DNA of 42,980 bases from a virus. Location: positions 1 to 42,980 of the IMG/VR virus record IMGVR_UViG_3300027754_000180. The stretch is one strand, 5' to 3'. The notes under the pieces were generated by a model that searched no databases, was not told the DNA's origin, and saw only the letters and a program-made list of their open reading frames with translations. Shown here piece by piece: positions 8,019 to 16,446 of the stretch; within the stretch, counting starts at the first letter, position 1; each line of letters begins with the position of its first letter. The translations under genes and the position numbers were made by a program.

Positions 8019-8941
8019 TTTGCCCTCTTTGGCGTTATAGTGCGGCGTAACATGGATACCAGACTTTCTTCTTCTGGCAACTTTAGCATTGGGCCAGGTT
8101 TCTGGATGCGCCGATCTCTAAGGCTTTGTAGCGTCATCCCGTAAGCATCGGACGGAAGGATCGAATGCATTGTCTCATTTCCTTTTCGCAGGCGAGAGAT
8201 TTCATCAGCTATTTTGGGATTTGCCCTGCTTCGATAATAGTTGTCTAACTCCTTTTGGTACTCTTTGGTTTCGGCGGGAGAAAAAAGATTATCGCTATCT
8301 GGAGCGAAGCCGGGGATTTCGGCCAAAGAAGCGTAGGCTGGGACCTCCTGTAGGGGGTCACCTCGGTAGTATTCGCCAGGTGTCGCCCAAATCTTAGCCA
8401 TTTTATTAGTCAGTTCATTCAGTCGGCGAGAACCGGCGTATCCTGATTGTTCTCCAGAATCACCAAAAAGCCTAACGTCAAAGTTGCCTCCGGGTTGCCC
8501 CGGTAAAGTCGTCCCCGCCAACGCTTTGTGGATCATTTCATGCCGCAATGTGGCGTCGAAAGGGGCACCTGTAGCTCGGACAGCAATACCACCTGTTCGG
8601 GGATTATACTCCCCTGCTGCGCCGCCATTGTATACAATATTCGATATAGGTGTTTTATCTCTACGTAAGTATGCTACTGTGCCCTCTGGGTCTGAGGTAG
8701 AACTGCCCCACCCGTCCTCGGGTGAGTCGCCGAGGGGGAAAGAGAATGCAGTGGACGGCTTGTTTTTGACAGTGGATGGCCATAACTTTTCGCGCAACGA
8801 ATCAAACCGCCCCTGAGTTGATGGATATAGCTCAGATAGCAGATACTCGCCATCGGCGTTAGCCCTCACGGCATCAACGCGCTTGCGGAAATCGCGGCTG
8901 CGGTCCACATCGCCAGCATCGAACCGTCCGAAGTTAGCCAT
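8015..8941 (-). CDS. HExxH metallopeptidase-like protein of the ejection cassette
   Basis: The product has 308 residues. DATLRHEMIHKAL at about residues 129-141 contains HEMIH (His134, Glu135, His138), the zinc-binding helix of zincin metallopeptidases. A downstream Glu199 in LQEVPAYA is a good third ligand, giving a gluzincin-like layout. The preceding segment has a strand pattern (NPRTGGIAVR) often seen before such helices. In phage genomes these domains occur in ejected polyvalent proteins, where they may process virion or host proteins. I chose the ATG at 8941. It has no clear Shine-Dalgarno site, but a TTG at 8953 is in frame and a short leader ORF with a good one overlaps it. Confidence 0.65.
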   Translation of the reverse strand: MANFGRFDAGDVDRSRDFRKRVDAVRANADGEYLLSELYPSTQGRFDSLREKLWPSTVKNKPSTAFSFPLGDSPEDGWGSSTSDPEGTVAYLRRDKTPISNIVYNGGAAGEYNPRTGGIAVRATGAPFDATLRHEMIHKALAGTTLPGQPGGNFDVRLFGDSGEQSGYAGSRRLNELTNKMAKIWATPGEYYRGDPLQEVPAYASLAEIPGFAPDSDNLFSPAETKEYQKELDNYYRSRANPKIADEISRLRKGNETMHSILPSDAYGMTLQSLRDRRIQKPGPMLKLPEEESLVSMLRRTITPKRAK

Positions 8942-8966
8942 GATGGCACCCAAGTGTTGGTGTCAT
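8934..8966 (-). CDS. Possible 10-residue leader peptide
   Basis: An ATG at 8966 follows AAAAGGA at good spacing and opens a 10-codon frame that ends at TAA two codons into the metallopeptidase gene. The first 13 bases (ATGACACCAACAC) match the start of the next-but-one gene at 8018 exactly, which suggests a duplicated start region. It could couple translation into the metallopeptidase ATG, or be a relic. The evidence is limited to the start signals. Confidence 0.3.
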   Translation of the reverse strand: MTPTLGCHHG

Positions 8967-8982
8967 TTAGGTTCCTTTTCTC

Positions 8983-10722
8983 TTAAAAGCGGGGGATCAA
9001 ACTTTTACTCATGGGGGCCAAAGCCGCAGCCCCCGCAATTGGTGCAGTGAAAGACCCTGGTAGCTTCTTGGGTATCATGCCCTTGATTGTGTTAATCGCG
9101 CCGATACCAGGAACCACCGCACTCGCAATCCCTGTCGCGGCCCCAATCAGTTTCGAGAATCCGCTGGGCTTGTTGTCCTGGAACTGAGCGCCACGCATCC
9201 CGGTCTGCGTTGCATCGCTGACCAGCCCGCCCTGAGTGCCGTAGTTCTGAATCCGCTGCCCCTGCGTAGCCTGACCGCCCGCCTGCGCCGTTTTCTGCGC
9301 GTCGGTGAGGTAGCCACGGTAGTCTGCCTCTCCTGCTCGCCGCGTGTCGGCAATCCGCGTATTCCGCGCAACGCCTGCCGCATCAGCCCCAACCGCCAAT
9401 TCCTGCCCGGTCGCCTGGTTGCCTCTGGTGTTGGCAAGTCGGATATCGGAACCGTAGCGAGTGGCGTCCATCACCGCCCGGTTGCCCTGATCCGATGCCC
9501 GGTAATCGTAGTCGCCTGAATCAGACGCCGCCTTGTACCCGAGATCCGCGCCGCCCTGTTCAGCGTTGTAGCCGTAGATCCCGCCCGTCTTAGCCGCATC
9601 CATCCGCGCCTGTCCAGTTGCGTCCGCAGCCTCGTAACCGTACTTCGCCAAATCGCCAGCCGTCTTCATGCGGTTTCCGGTAGCAGATTCAATGCCTTGC
9701 ATCTCCATGTTTGCGAGATTTTGAGAGCCGCGAGTTCTACCTTCGTACAAGTTGCCAGCGTTGGCTGTTTGCCGCCCAGAGATGTCGCGTTCCGTACCAA
9801 GCCGCATACCTTCGATATCCTGCACTCGTCGCGCACGTTCCTGATTCGCAGCCATTGCAGCCCGAGTTGCCGCATCGCCAGCTTCCGCAGCGCCTTGCGC
9901 TCCGAGGTTGGCCTCAATAGCAGCCATTGCAGCAGGCGATGTATTGCCCTGCGCCGCAGCGCGAAGCCGCGCCTGATCGCCCATCTTGCGGTACTGCCCA
10001 GCCGTGGCCTGTGCCGCAATGTCCTTCATGTTCTGGCTATCGGTATCGGTAAAGGCATAATCCGTGGCAAAGTTCTTGGACAGCCCAAGACGGTCGCGAG
10101 ACGTTGCGCTTTCCAGCTTGTTGCCGTACTCATCCAACCCGCCTTCGTTCTCGCCCTTGAGGTAGTTGTAGACGCCACCCTGCCACGCAAGTTGGTCATT
10201 CGCTGGCGCTTCCATGCCGGGACGCATTCGGTCCACTGCCGAACCAAGGCCAGCCCCGTATTCGTCAGCAGCCGTCCGCATCCCAGTGCCAAGACTTCCT
10301 GCCGCACGCCGAAGCCCTTCAGTGCCAGTAGATGCAGCCCCTCGAACGCCAGCAGACGCTCGATCCGCAGATTCGCGCAAGCCGCCGCTGTAGCCAGTAG
10401 CTGCGTTGGCCGTGTCACCAATGCCCTGCCCTGTGTCGCGGCTTAACTGATCAGGGTCGTAATACTTAAACCCTGCTCGTGGGTCACCGTAGATTCCGCC
10501 CGCCTCAGCCTCTGAATAGCCCGGTTCGTTGCGAAGTTCCTGATATGCTTCATCGGCCTGTTGCTGGTAGGCGCGTTCGTTAGTGTCGTAGTACCCGCCC
10601 TCATCCTTCAGGTACTGCCCGATTTCGTCACCCTGACGGTTGAAACGGTCGCGGTTCTGGTTCGTCTGTTCCAGGTATTTTTTAGTCTCGTTCGAGCCGT
10701 TGAAGAATGTGCCAAGTCCCAT
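8983..10722 (-). CDS. Ala/Gly-rich helical ejection-type virion protein
   Basis: The product has 579 residues and begins after AAAGGA. It is dominated by Ala, Gly, Arg, Asp and Gln, with repeated helical units of the pattern GxRxAA or GYxAAxxxG. Examples are ADRASAGVRGAASTG, KYGYEAADATGQARM and DLGYKAASDSG. The C-terminal 60 residues switch to an apolar Gly/Ala/Ile-rich part (LIGAATGIASAVVPGIG) that could insert into a membrane. This repeat-plus-apolar-tail layout suits a channel-forming ejection protein. No enzymatic motif was recognised. Confidence 0.6.
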   Translation of the reverse strand: MGLGTFFNGSNETKKYLEQTNQNRDRFNRQGDEIGQYLKDEGGYYDTNERAYQQQADEAYQELRNEPGYSEAEAGGIYGDPRAGFKYYDPDQLSRDTGQGIGDTANAATGYSGGLRESADRASAGVRGAASTGTEGLRRAAGSLGTGMRTAADEYGAGLGSAVDRMRPGMEAPANDQLAWQGGVYNYLKGENEGGLDEYGNKLESATSRDRLGLSKNFATDYAFTDTDSQNMKDIAAQATAGQYRKMGDQARLRAAAQGNTSPAAMAAIEANLGAQGAAEAGDAATRAAMAANQERARRVQDIEGMRLGTERDISGRQTANAGNLYEGRTRGSQNLANMEMQGIESATGNRMKTAGDLAKYGYEAADATGQARMDAAKTGGIYGYNAEQGGADLGYKAASDSGDYDYRASDQGNRAVMDATRYGSDIRLANTRGNQATGQELAVGADAAGVARNTRIADTRRAGEADYRGYLTDAQKTAQAGGQATQGQRIQNYGTQGGLVSDATQTGMRGAQFQDNKPSGFSKLIGAATGIASAVVPGIGAINTIKGMIPKKLPGSFTAPIAGAAALAPMSKSLIPRF

Positions 10723-10733
10723 GATGTTGTCCT

Positions 10734-11936
10734 TTAGGTCGGGTCAACCGCGCCAGTAATAATCCCATCTACAACTGTAATAGATCCGTTGGTTGTTGGG
10801 CCAATTAAAAGAATGCTGCCAGTGAATCCGCCGCCGGGGAATGGTGCCGTATTCGTAATAGTGGACCCAACCACGCTAATGCCAGTCCCGGCAGTTAGTG
10901 ACGTGATGCCTGTATTTGTGATCGTGACGCCGCCAGTGGACCCAGAGACGCTAATGCCAGTCCCGGCAACTACCGAAGTGACCCCCGCGTTGGAGATAGT
11001 GACATTCCCTGTTGCGCCAGACACAGAGATCCCGCCGCCTGCCACGTTTGACAGAACGCCTGAATTAGCGATGCTGGTAGCCCCGAGAGTGATCCCCGCG
11101 CCAGCCGTCGCCGCCACCAACTGCTGAGATGCGTTTGCCGCCAATGGCCCGGTAATTGGGATAGTTGCGCCATTTAAAAAAGGCGTCACAACGTTGGTCC
11201 CCGTAATGACCCGGCTGGAATCAACAACCGTAGTGCCAAACACGGAAAACGGGATACCCGGCGACATGCTTACCGTCCCTGCCGCACTGGTGATGCTCAA
11301 TTTTGGAGCGCCGCCGCCACCTGTAATTAGGTTAATTGTGTTTGTCGCGGCGACGTTGGAAAGGTCCAGATGTCCGCTTCCACCGCTTGAGCGCAGCGAC
11401 CCAAGCGAGTTGCCAAGATTGTCGAGAAGCTCAAAGCCAGTAGGCGTTGCACCTGAGTAGTACAACGTACTGTTGCTGAGCGACTTAATAGAGAGCACGC
11501 CAACGGCGCTATTTAGGTTCTCAATGCTGGTTGTAACGCCGTTAAGGTTCAACTCAAACAGCGTGTTGACAATTTCTGCGCCGTCAATGAACACGTCGCC
11601 AATGCTGTCGGAGTAGATTTGCGCGGTCGCCGGACTCGTGCCGCCAAGCCAGAAGTTCTGAAACCACATGCCCAGATAGGAAACGGCATTCTGAACTACC
11701 GTGCCGATCCACCCGATCTGCCCCCCATCTTCGCCGCTGACAGTAATCGGGTCACTGACTGTCTGATCTGCCAGCGCCACGGTCACCACAGCATCAATCT
11801 GCCGCTGTACTGAGGTAATGCTGTTTGCCACGTCAGTAGGCGACACCTGAGCTGAATTACGGACCCTGGCTGCGTCAATTGCGGAACTACCGGGGTTGCG
11901 GGTCAATAGCTTGCGAACTGTGGCGTTCAGGCCCAT
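10734..11936 (-). CDS. Tail fibre / adhesin-like protein with beta repeats
   Basis: The product has 400 residues. The N-terminal 60 residues are helical (virion-attachment-like). The C-terminal half carries imperfect repeats of AGTGISVSGSTGGVTITNTG, with about 20-25 residues per unit. The corresponding DNA repeats GCTAATGCCAGTCCCGGCA near 10877 and 10950. Such Gly/Ser/Thr/Val repeats form beta-helices or trimeric fibres. The last residues (ILLIGPTTNGSITVVDGIITG) are of a type common at phage fibre tips. Its ATG overlaps the previous stop as TAATG. It has no signal peptide, unlike the fibre-like gene at 2821. Confidence 0.65.
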   Translation of the reverse strand: MGLNATVRKLLTRNPGSSAIDAARVRNSAQVSPTDVANSITSVQRQIDAVVTVALADQTVSDPITVSGEDGGQIGWIGTVVQNAVSYLGMWFQNFWLGGTSPATAQIYSDSIGDVFIDGAEIVNTLFELNLNGVTTSIENLNSAVGVLSIKSLSNSTLYYSGATPTGFELLDNLGNSLGSLRSSGGSGHLDLSNVAATNTINLITGGGGAPKLSITSAAGTVSMSPGIPFSVFGTTVVDSSRVITGTNVVTPFLNGATIPITGPLAANASQQLVAATAGAGITLGATSIANSGVLSNVAGGGISVSGATGNVTISNAGVTSVVAGTGISVSGSTGGVTITNTGITSLTAGTGISVVGSTITNTAPFPGGGFTGSILLIGPTTNGSITVVDGIITGAVDPT

Positions 11937-13876
11937 TACCTTGAAGGACTCCCCGGCGTGAAATAGTGGTCAATTCGTGCAAGGTTAAACCACTCATCTA
12001 CTGCGTTCGTCGCCATCCGCCCTGAAGCGTATTCGCTACGAATGAAGAACCGCTGAAGAATTTCAGCATCAGGAGCGGTTGCCAGCGTCAGGCTGAATGG
12101 CCCAGCGGAAACCACCTGATCGACTGAGTACATCGTCAGCGTAGCCGTACCAGCCCCGCGAACGCGGATCTGCAAGCCGTGGTGCATGATGACGTTGCCC
12201 TGAAAGCCACGCGGCAAAGGAGCGTACTCATAGGCCGAATCAATCGCAGCCGATACGTCCCGATAAGGGTTTGCTTCCGTCCCGTCGTTCTCGCGGATAA
12301 TGCTGTACGCCGAGCTGGACGGAGCAAGCCACGGCTCTACGTGCTTCGTAGTATTGTTCTGAACCATTGCAATTGCCCCTGAAGAATAGGAAGCAATGGA
12401 GTTAATCGAGTACTGAATGAGTTCCGGGGTAAGCCCGAGAGAGTAGTCGAACGTGAGTTGATGAGTCGGCGTTGAGGCTCCATCGAGCGGAGCTAGAACG
12501 ACAACCCGTTGGTTTGACTTGTGATCTACAACCTGAATCTTGGTCGTGGCTGCAAAGTTGATTCGCTGCCAATCTGTCGTTTGCCAATACGACACCGGAC
12601 GCGACGAATACGAGCCACCCTGAAACAGATACAGACCTGCTTCGTCGGCGACCCACGCAAAGTTCATTGTTGCGTTAAGGGACACGCAGAACGGCCCGAT
12701 AGCGCCGATAGCGCCGTCTACCAGTTGTGGCTGCGCCCACGTTGAAGGAGTGTCGTTGGAATCAGTGACTGCGTAAGTCCAGTGCGGTCCAAGGATATAG
12801 AACGTCTCGCGCAACGCAAACCCGGTCGTAGTTGAAAGGTTGCCTGGAAGATACACTGCGGAATTAGCAGCGTTCAGGGATTGCGGCTGCGATGAATCCG
12901 AGAAGTACGTCACGGGCGTGCCAGCCGAATCAAGGCACTGATAAGCAAGACGTTGGCCGTATGGCGCAATAACGGACGGGTTGATAGGGGCCGTTAATGA
13001 GACGGTCTGGCTCAATTGCGTCAAGTAGGGCGTAGCGTCAATGCCGTTTTCAGCAAGGTACGAATCCGAAACGTTCATGTAGATTTTGGTAGCAGCTGCT
13101 ACGACGATGGGCACAAACGGGCTATTGCCGAGGAACGTAGACGGCACAATGTAGTAACGATTTGGGTTGGCCGTTGTCGTCGCAATCATCGCCACATTAA
13201 CCGCATACGTTGGCCACACAAATGATGGAGGCGAGATCGACATTTCAATGATCCCGGTTGCCGATGTGTACGAGACGGGGGTAAAAACGTCCGATGGCGC
13301 AGGCGACGGTCGCGTGATGAACCCGTTGCTGGTCTGGATGAGGTAGCCGAACTTCTTCGCCCCGGCTGTCGTGATGCCCGTACCGACCTCAGACATCGTG
13401 GGCGTCGTAGCGATGGGTGCAGCGAACAAAGGCTCTGCCGTACCGCCAAACGCGCAGACCTTGCCCGGTGCTACGCCAATACCGTTGGCATCCATGAACC
13501 CTGCGTACATCTGCTTGCCGAGAGAACAAAGCGAGGCCGTAGTGCCGGTCGTTTCTGCGATCAACGTACTGGCCGTTGGTGATGCAAGGTTGGCAATTCT
13601 AACCCCGGTACCCGGCACGTAAAACGCGAGATAGTTTGCGGGCGTTGTCCCGTCGAGGAACAGCCAGTTAATCATCGACGTGACCGATGCAGACGGGTTG
13701 AACACTGCGGAATAGCCGTACCTAGTGGCCACGTTTTGGCCGAAGAATGACACGTTCCGAGCCAGGCGACCTTTGTTTATAGAGATTTTTGTCGGGTCGA
13801 TGAGCGATGGAGACGGCGTCCAGGCTCCGTTAAAGTCAGCAAGTTCAACTGATAGCGCGTCGCTCAGGAATGCCAT
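11936..13876 (-). CDS. Virion structural protein (tail hub/stabilisation-like)
   Basis: The product has 646 residues and a strong GAGGAG before the ATG. It is beta-rich throughout, with regular Val/Thr/Ser strands and turn motifs (VATRYGYSAVFNP, YGQRLAYQCLDS, AGLYLFQGGSY). These suggest a beta-propeller-like or stacked-sheet body. Length and position next to fibre and neck genes fit a tail hub or DNA-stabilisation protein of P22-like phages, but no diagnostic motif was identified. The structural call is fairly safe; the specific role is a guess. Confidence 0.6.
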   Translation of the reverse strand: MAFLSDALSVELADFNGAWTPSPSLIDPTKISINKGRLARNVSFFGQNVATRYGYSAVFNPSASVTSMINWLFLDGTTPANYLAFYVPGTGVRIANLASPTASTLIAETTGTTASLCSLGKQMYAGFMDANGIGVAPGKVCAFGGTAEPLFAAPIATTPTMSEVGTGITTAGAKKFGYLIQTSNGFITRPSPAPSDVFTPVSYTSATGIIEMSISPPSFVWPTYAVNVAMIATTTANPNRYYIVPSTFLGNSPFVPIVVAAATKIYMNVSDSYLAENGIDATPYLTQLSQTVSLTAPINPSVIAPYGQRLAYQCLDSAGTPVTYFSDSSQPQSLNAANSAVYLPGNLSTTTGFALRETFYILGPHWTYAVTDSNDTPSTWAQPQLVDGAIGAIGPFCVSLNATMNFAWVADEAGLYLFQGGSYSSRPVSYWQTTDWQRINFAATTKIQVVDHKSNQRVVVLAPLDGASTPTHQLTFDYSLGLTPELIQYSINSIASYSSGAIAMVQNNTTKHVEPWLAPSSSAYSIIRENDGTEANPYRDVSAAIDSAYEYAPLPRGFQGNVIMHHGLQIRVRGAGTATLTMYSVDQVVSAGPFSLTLATAPDAEILQRFFIRSEYASGRMATNAVDEWFNLARIDHYFTPGSPSR

Positions 13877-13940
13877 TTACGATACTCCTCTCACTGCGAT
13901 AAAATAAAGAGAGGCCGCGCTGTTCAAGCAGCAACGGCCC
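13876..13940 (+). promoter_or_regulatory. Promoter and 5' hairpin for the HNH gene at 13973
   Basis: TTTACG (13876-13881) and TAAAAT (13900-13905) are spaced by 18 bases. Eight bases after the -10 an imperfect hairpin begins: GGCCG (13913-13917) pairs with CGGCC (13935-13939), and inside it GCTG (13919-13922) pairs with CAGC (13929-13932). The predicted transcript would therefore start with a stem-loop. TAGGAGG follows 8 bases before the ATG. The HNH gene at 23792 has the same arrangement. Confidence 0.5.
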
Positions 13941-13972
13941 CATGCAAAGACGGGCGATAGGAGGCCCGCAAG

Positions 13973-14476
13973 ATGCAATCTAAGGGTACCAGTTATAAGC
14001 TGCTTTTGAAGTTGCTTTCCGATCCACGTGATCATAATGATGAGTGCTGGGAATGGCCAGCCGGCAAAAACAAGGCAGGAGTCGGAGTCGGAACGTACGG
14101 GAGAATATGCGTGCCATCCAAATCTGGAGGACCGGGCCACCGTTCCCTTGTTCATAGGGCAGCATACGAGGCCGCAGTAGGCCCTATCCCTGACAGGCTT
14201 TGCGTTCTTCATCGGTGTGATAATCCTCCATGCTTCCGGCCATCCCATCTATTCTTAGGAACTGCGCTGACCAATGCGCTGGATAAAAAAGAGAAAGGGC
14301 GATGCCAAAAAACTAGCGGCGAGGCCCTGAGTTTCAGTAGGCTCACGGATAGAGAGATCATCGAAATCAGATCTCTCTATCCGGGCATGACGCAACGGCG
14401 GATTGGGGCCATGTTTGGTGTGAGTCAAGCCCATATTTCATCCATCATATTGCGTAAATGGTGGAAGCATATCTGA
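13973..14476 (+). CDS. Free-standing HNH homing endonuclease
   Basis: The product has 167 residues. It has the HNH_3-type core: CWEWPAG near residue 25, a GTYGRI turn, the HRAAYEAAVGPIP helix, then LHRCDNPPCFRPSHLFLGT with the catalytic and zinc-binding His/Cys/Asn pattern, and DKKEKGR. The C-terminal 45 residues form a helix-turn-helix (TQRRIGAMFGVSQAHISSI), the usual DNA-binding tail. AGGAGG lies 8 bases before the ATG. It is the only plus-strand gene between two minus-strand virion genes and ends one base short of the next stop, which is typical of an inserted selfish gene. It probably cuts phage lacking the insertion. Confidence 0.88.
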   Translation: MQSKGTSYKLLLKLLSDPRDHNDECWEWPAGKNKAGVGVGTYGRICVPSKSGGPGHRSLVHRAAYEAAVGPIPDRLCVLHRCDNPPCFRPSHLFLGTALTNALDKKEKGRCQKTSGEALSFSRLTDREIIEIRSLYPGMTQRRIGAMFGVSQAHISSIILRKWWKHI

Positions 14477-14477
14477 C

Positions 14478-15812
14478 TTACATCGGGCGCAGCTGTACAG
14501 TGATGGCGACGAGAGACGTGCTCTGCGCCAAGCCAGCTGGAAGTAAACCAAGGCGATCACCAGCAGAGAGAAAACGCAGGTGGCGACTTGCCGAAGTCAT
14601 CCACTGAACCGTCCTTGCAGTCGAGTTCAGGTTAAACCCGGCGCTGGAGTTATCAGTTTGCACTACGCTGCCTGCCCCAGGTGTTGCCGTCCCCTTGTCG
14701 ATGGTTACGGCAAGAGTAGAAGTTCCACCCGCCGCAACATCAAACACGCAGGACGCATCAACAACCTCATACGCCCGGTCGGCGGTAAAGAAGTTCTGCG
14801 CGATCTGCTGCTGGGCGTTAAGCGCCAATTGATATGTCACAGCCATTTCTGCTGCAACCGGCGCAAACGTCACAATAACGCAAACCCCGACGCCCGTGGT
14901 GGTAGCCGAGAACTTGACGGAAAGACGGTCGCCAGCAGCGCCAGAAAGTTTCAGCGTAGCCGCTGAAGTTGCGAGGGTTGGCGTAATAACAGTGTTTACC
15001 GTGCCATCTCCCGCCATTGCAGCAGCCAGGATTGACGTACCAGCGCCAGCCGCTGTAGTGCCAGTATCCTTGGTAACGTCGATAGTCACAGCCGCTGCAA
15101 ATGCGGTCTTATAGATGCACTTAACACCCGTAATGACCCGGTCGCGGTTAGCGATGTGGAACGTCTGCGTCTTGATGTCAGCGTTGAGGTTGCAGAAGTA
15201 GACAGCAGTATCGCTGGCTGCATTCGGCGTCATTGTGACGGTGACAGTCACGCCTGCAAGCGTGCTGACGGTGCCAGTGAACAAGATAGCCAAGCGGTCA
15301 CCAACAGCAGTTGTCAGGTCTGCGGTAGTCGAGGTAAGCGTGCCGGTCGTGACCGTGTTGTTGACGATAGTGACGCAGTCAAACGTGCCGGACTGAAGCG
15401 AAACGCCAGCGCCCGGAGCCAGAGTCCCGGTGTCCTTTGTCACGTTACACGTCAGTGTGCCAGTTCCCTGCGTTTTAGCAGAGTAGGTGATGTTTGTGAT
15501 CGTGTAGATGTTATCGCAGATGAAGAACGTCTGAGTGCCCAAAGAGCCGTTAGCCGTCAGATTGAAGGTGACGGTTTTTGATCCCTGCGAAAGCGGCCCG
15601 GTGATCGAAACGCCGTTTGGGTTGTTAAGAACAGTAACCGCATCCGCCGTTCTGGCTGGAATGCGTACAGGGACTGTGGCCCCGGCTGCGTTGAAAGCGT
15701 ACTCTTGATAACCGTTATCAACTGCGATATCGGCAGCAGGCCCACTGTACAAACCAGATCCGAGAACCTTGTTGAACGGTGCCTTAAGGGCAGGCCAAAT
15801 GCTGAAAGACAT
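14478..15812 (-). CDS. Virion protein with three tandem beta domains
   Basis: I chose the ATG at 15812 because AAGGAG lies 8 bases upstream; the frame opens at 15836. The product has 444 residues. After about 85 residues it shows three imperfect repeats of about 100 residues. Each begins with Q-T/N-F-[FH] (QTFFICDNIYTI, QTFHIANRDRVI, QNFFTADRAYEV) and continues with V-T-K-D-T-G-T or I-D-K-G-T, a PGAG turn and GDRL. This indicates three copies of one beta-sandwich. Such repeats suit a capsid decoration protein, head fibre or tail appendage. The family is not recognised. Confidence 0.6.
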   Translation of the reverse strand: MSFSIWPALKAPFNKVLGSGLYSGPAADIAVDNGYQEYAFNAAGATVPVRIPARTADAVTVLNNPNGVSITGPLSQGSKTVTFNLTANGSLGTQTFFICDNIYTITNITYSAKTQGTGTLTCNVTKDTGTLAPGAGVSLQSGTFDCVTIVNNTVTTGTLTSTTADLTTAVGDRLAILFTGTVSTLAGVTVTVTMTPNAASDTAVYFCNLNADIKTQTFHIANRDRVITGVKCIYKTAFAAAVTIDVTKDTGTTAAGAGTSILAAAMAGDGTVNTVITPTLATSAATLKLSGAAGDRLSVKFSATTTGVGVCVIVTFAPVAAEMAVTYQLALNAQQQIAQNFFTADRAYEVVDASCVFDVAAGGTSTLAVTIDKGTATPGAGSVVQTDNSSAGFNLNSTARTVQWMTSASRHLRFLSAGDRLGLLPAGLAQSTSLVAITVQLRPM

Positions 15813-15899
15813 GATGTTGCTCCTTATTTTCCGCATGATTCCGCCATGCGGTGCGGTACTACCGAAGTCGTTAGTTGAATGCCGTTGAACGGTTCCAGG

Positions 15900-16085
15900 T
15901 CAGGGATGCACCTGCGCCACAAGGTCAGGATCTGCCCCGGTTCGGTAATAATCACCAACCCTCAGGCCACCAGCAAGAGCCGCCGCATTATTGGCGTATG
16001 CCCCCAATGTGAGCGGGTACGAAATGCCAGCAACTGACGGCGTCCACCAGGCGTTCTTCGTCCCAAAGTAGTTCTGGATCGTCAC
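15900..16085 (-). CDS. 3' part of a frameshifted fibre-like gene
   Basis: This fragment encodes NYFGTKNAWWTPSVAG and ends in GLRVGDYYRTGADPDLV. That C-terminal style is common in phage tail and fibre proteins (GDxYRTGxDPD). It is in a different frame from the upstream 5' part. Removing one C from the CCC at 16171-16173 joins the two into one coherent protein of about 179 residues. The fragment alone lacks a credible ribosome site, so it is read as the tail of the gene that starts at 16437. Confidence 0.5.
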   Translation of the reverse strand: MTIQNYFGTKNAWWTPSVAGISYPLTLGAYANNAAALAGGLRVGDYYRTGADPDLVAQVHP

Positions 16086-16437
16086 ATTGCCGGTGAAGAC
16101 CCACTTGATGTAGTCGTGGTAAGGGTGCGATGCGGTTGCCGGGTCTATGCCGTAGCCAATAGCGCTCGACGGGCACGATTGCCGTCGAGCCGTAGCTTGT
16201 CAAACTTGTGTTCGTATCAGCCCAGAACATCTCGACCTGCCAAGTGCCGGTGCCGTAGGCGCGGAAGGCGTGGTAGTTGGACTGGCGCGTGAACTGCGAC
16301 CGGTTGTCAATGTACCCATTACCGTCGAGAAGGCTGGTTGATCTGATGTTGCTGTAAATCACCGACTGGAGGGGGACCGGCGGCGCCTGGGCGGCTAATG
16401 AAAACACAAACACAATAGATGAAAAAGTAAGTTTCAT
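15988..16437 (-). CDS. 5' part of a frameshifted, signal-peptide-bearing fibre-like gene
   Basis: The product starts with a Sec signal (MKLTFSSIVFVFSLAAQA), followed by a beta-rich domain (SNIRSTSLLDGNGYI, GTGTWQVEMFWADT). After STAIVPVE the sequence becomes Arg/His/Pro-rich and unlike a natural protein, because the true reading continues in the next frame (SSAIGYGIDP onward). The shift maps to CCC at 16171-16173. A sequencing or assembly error, a real mutation, or a +1 frameshift at a CCC proline codon are all possible. Probably one tail or fibre protein. Confidence 0.5.
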   Translation of the reverse strand: MKLTFSSIVFVFSLAAQAPPVPLQSVIYSNIRSTSLLDGNGYIDNRSQFTRQSNYHAFRAYGTGTWQVEMFWADTNTSLTSYGSTAIVPVERYWLRHRPGNRIAPLPRLHQVGLHRQCDDPELLWDEERLVDAVSCWHFVPAHIGGIRQ

Positions 16438-16446
16438 AATCTTCGG

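Noticed and set aside
9697-10446. A 249-codon plus-strand frame antisense to the Ala/Gly-rich virion gene
   Set aside because: Low-complexity Ala/Gly codons on the other strand create long stop-free shadows; no motif seen.
10870-11000. Repeats considered as a CRISPR-like or recombination array
   Set aside because: The repeats are in frame in the fibre gene and encode the GISVSG beta units; spacing and spacers do not fit CRISPR.
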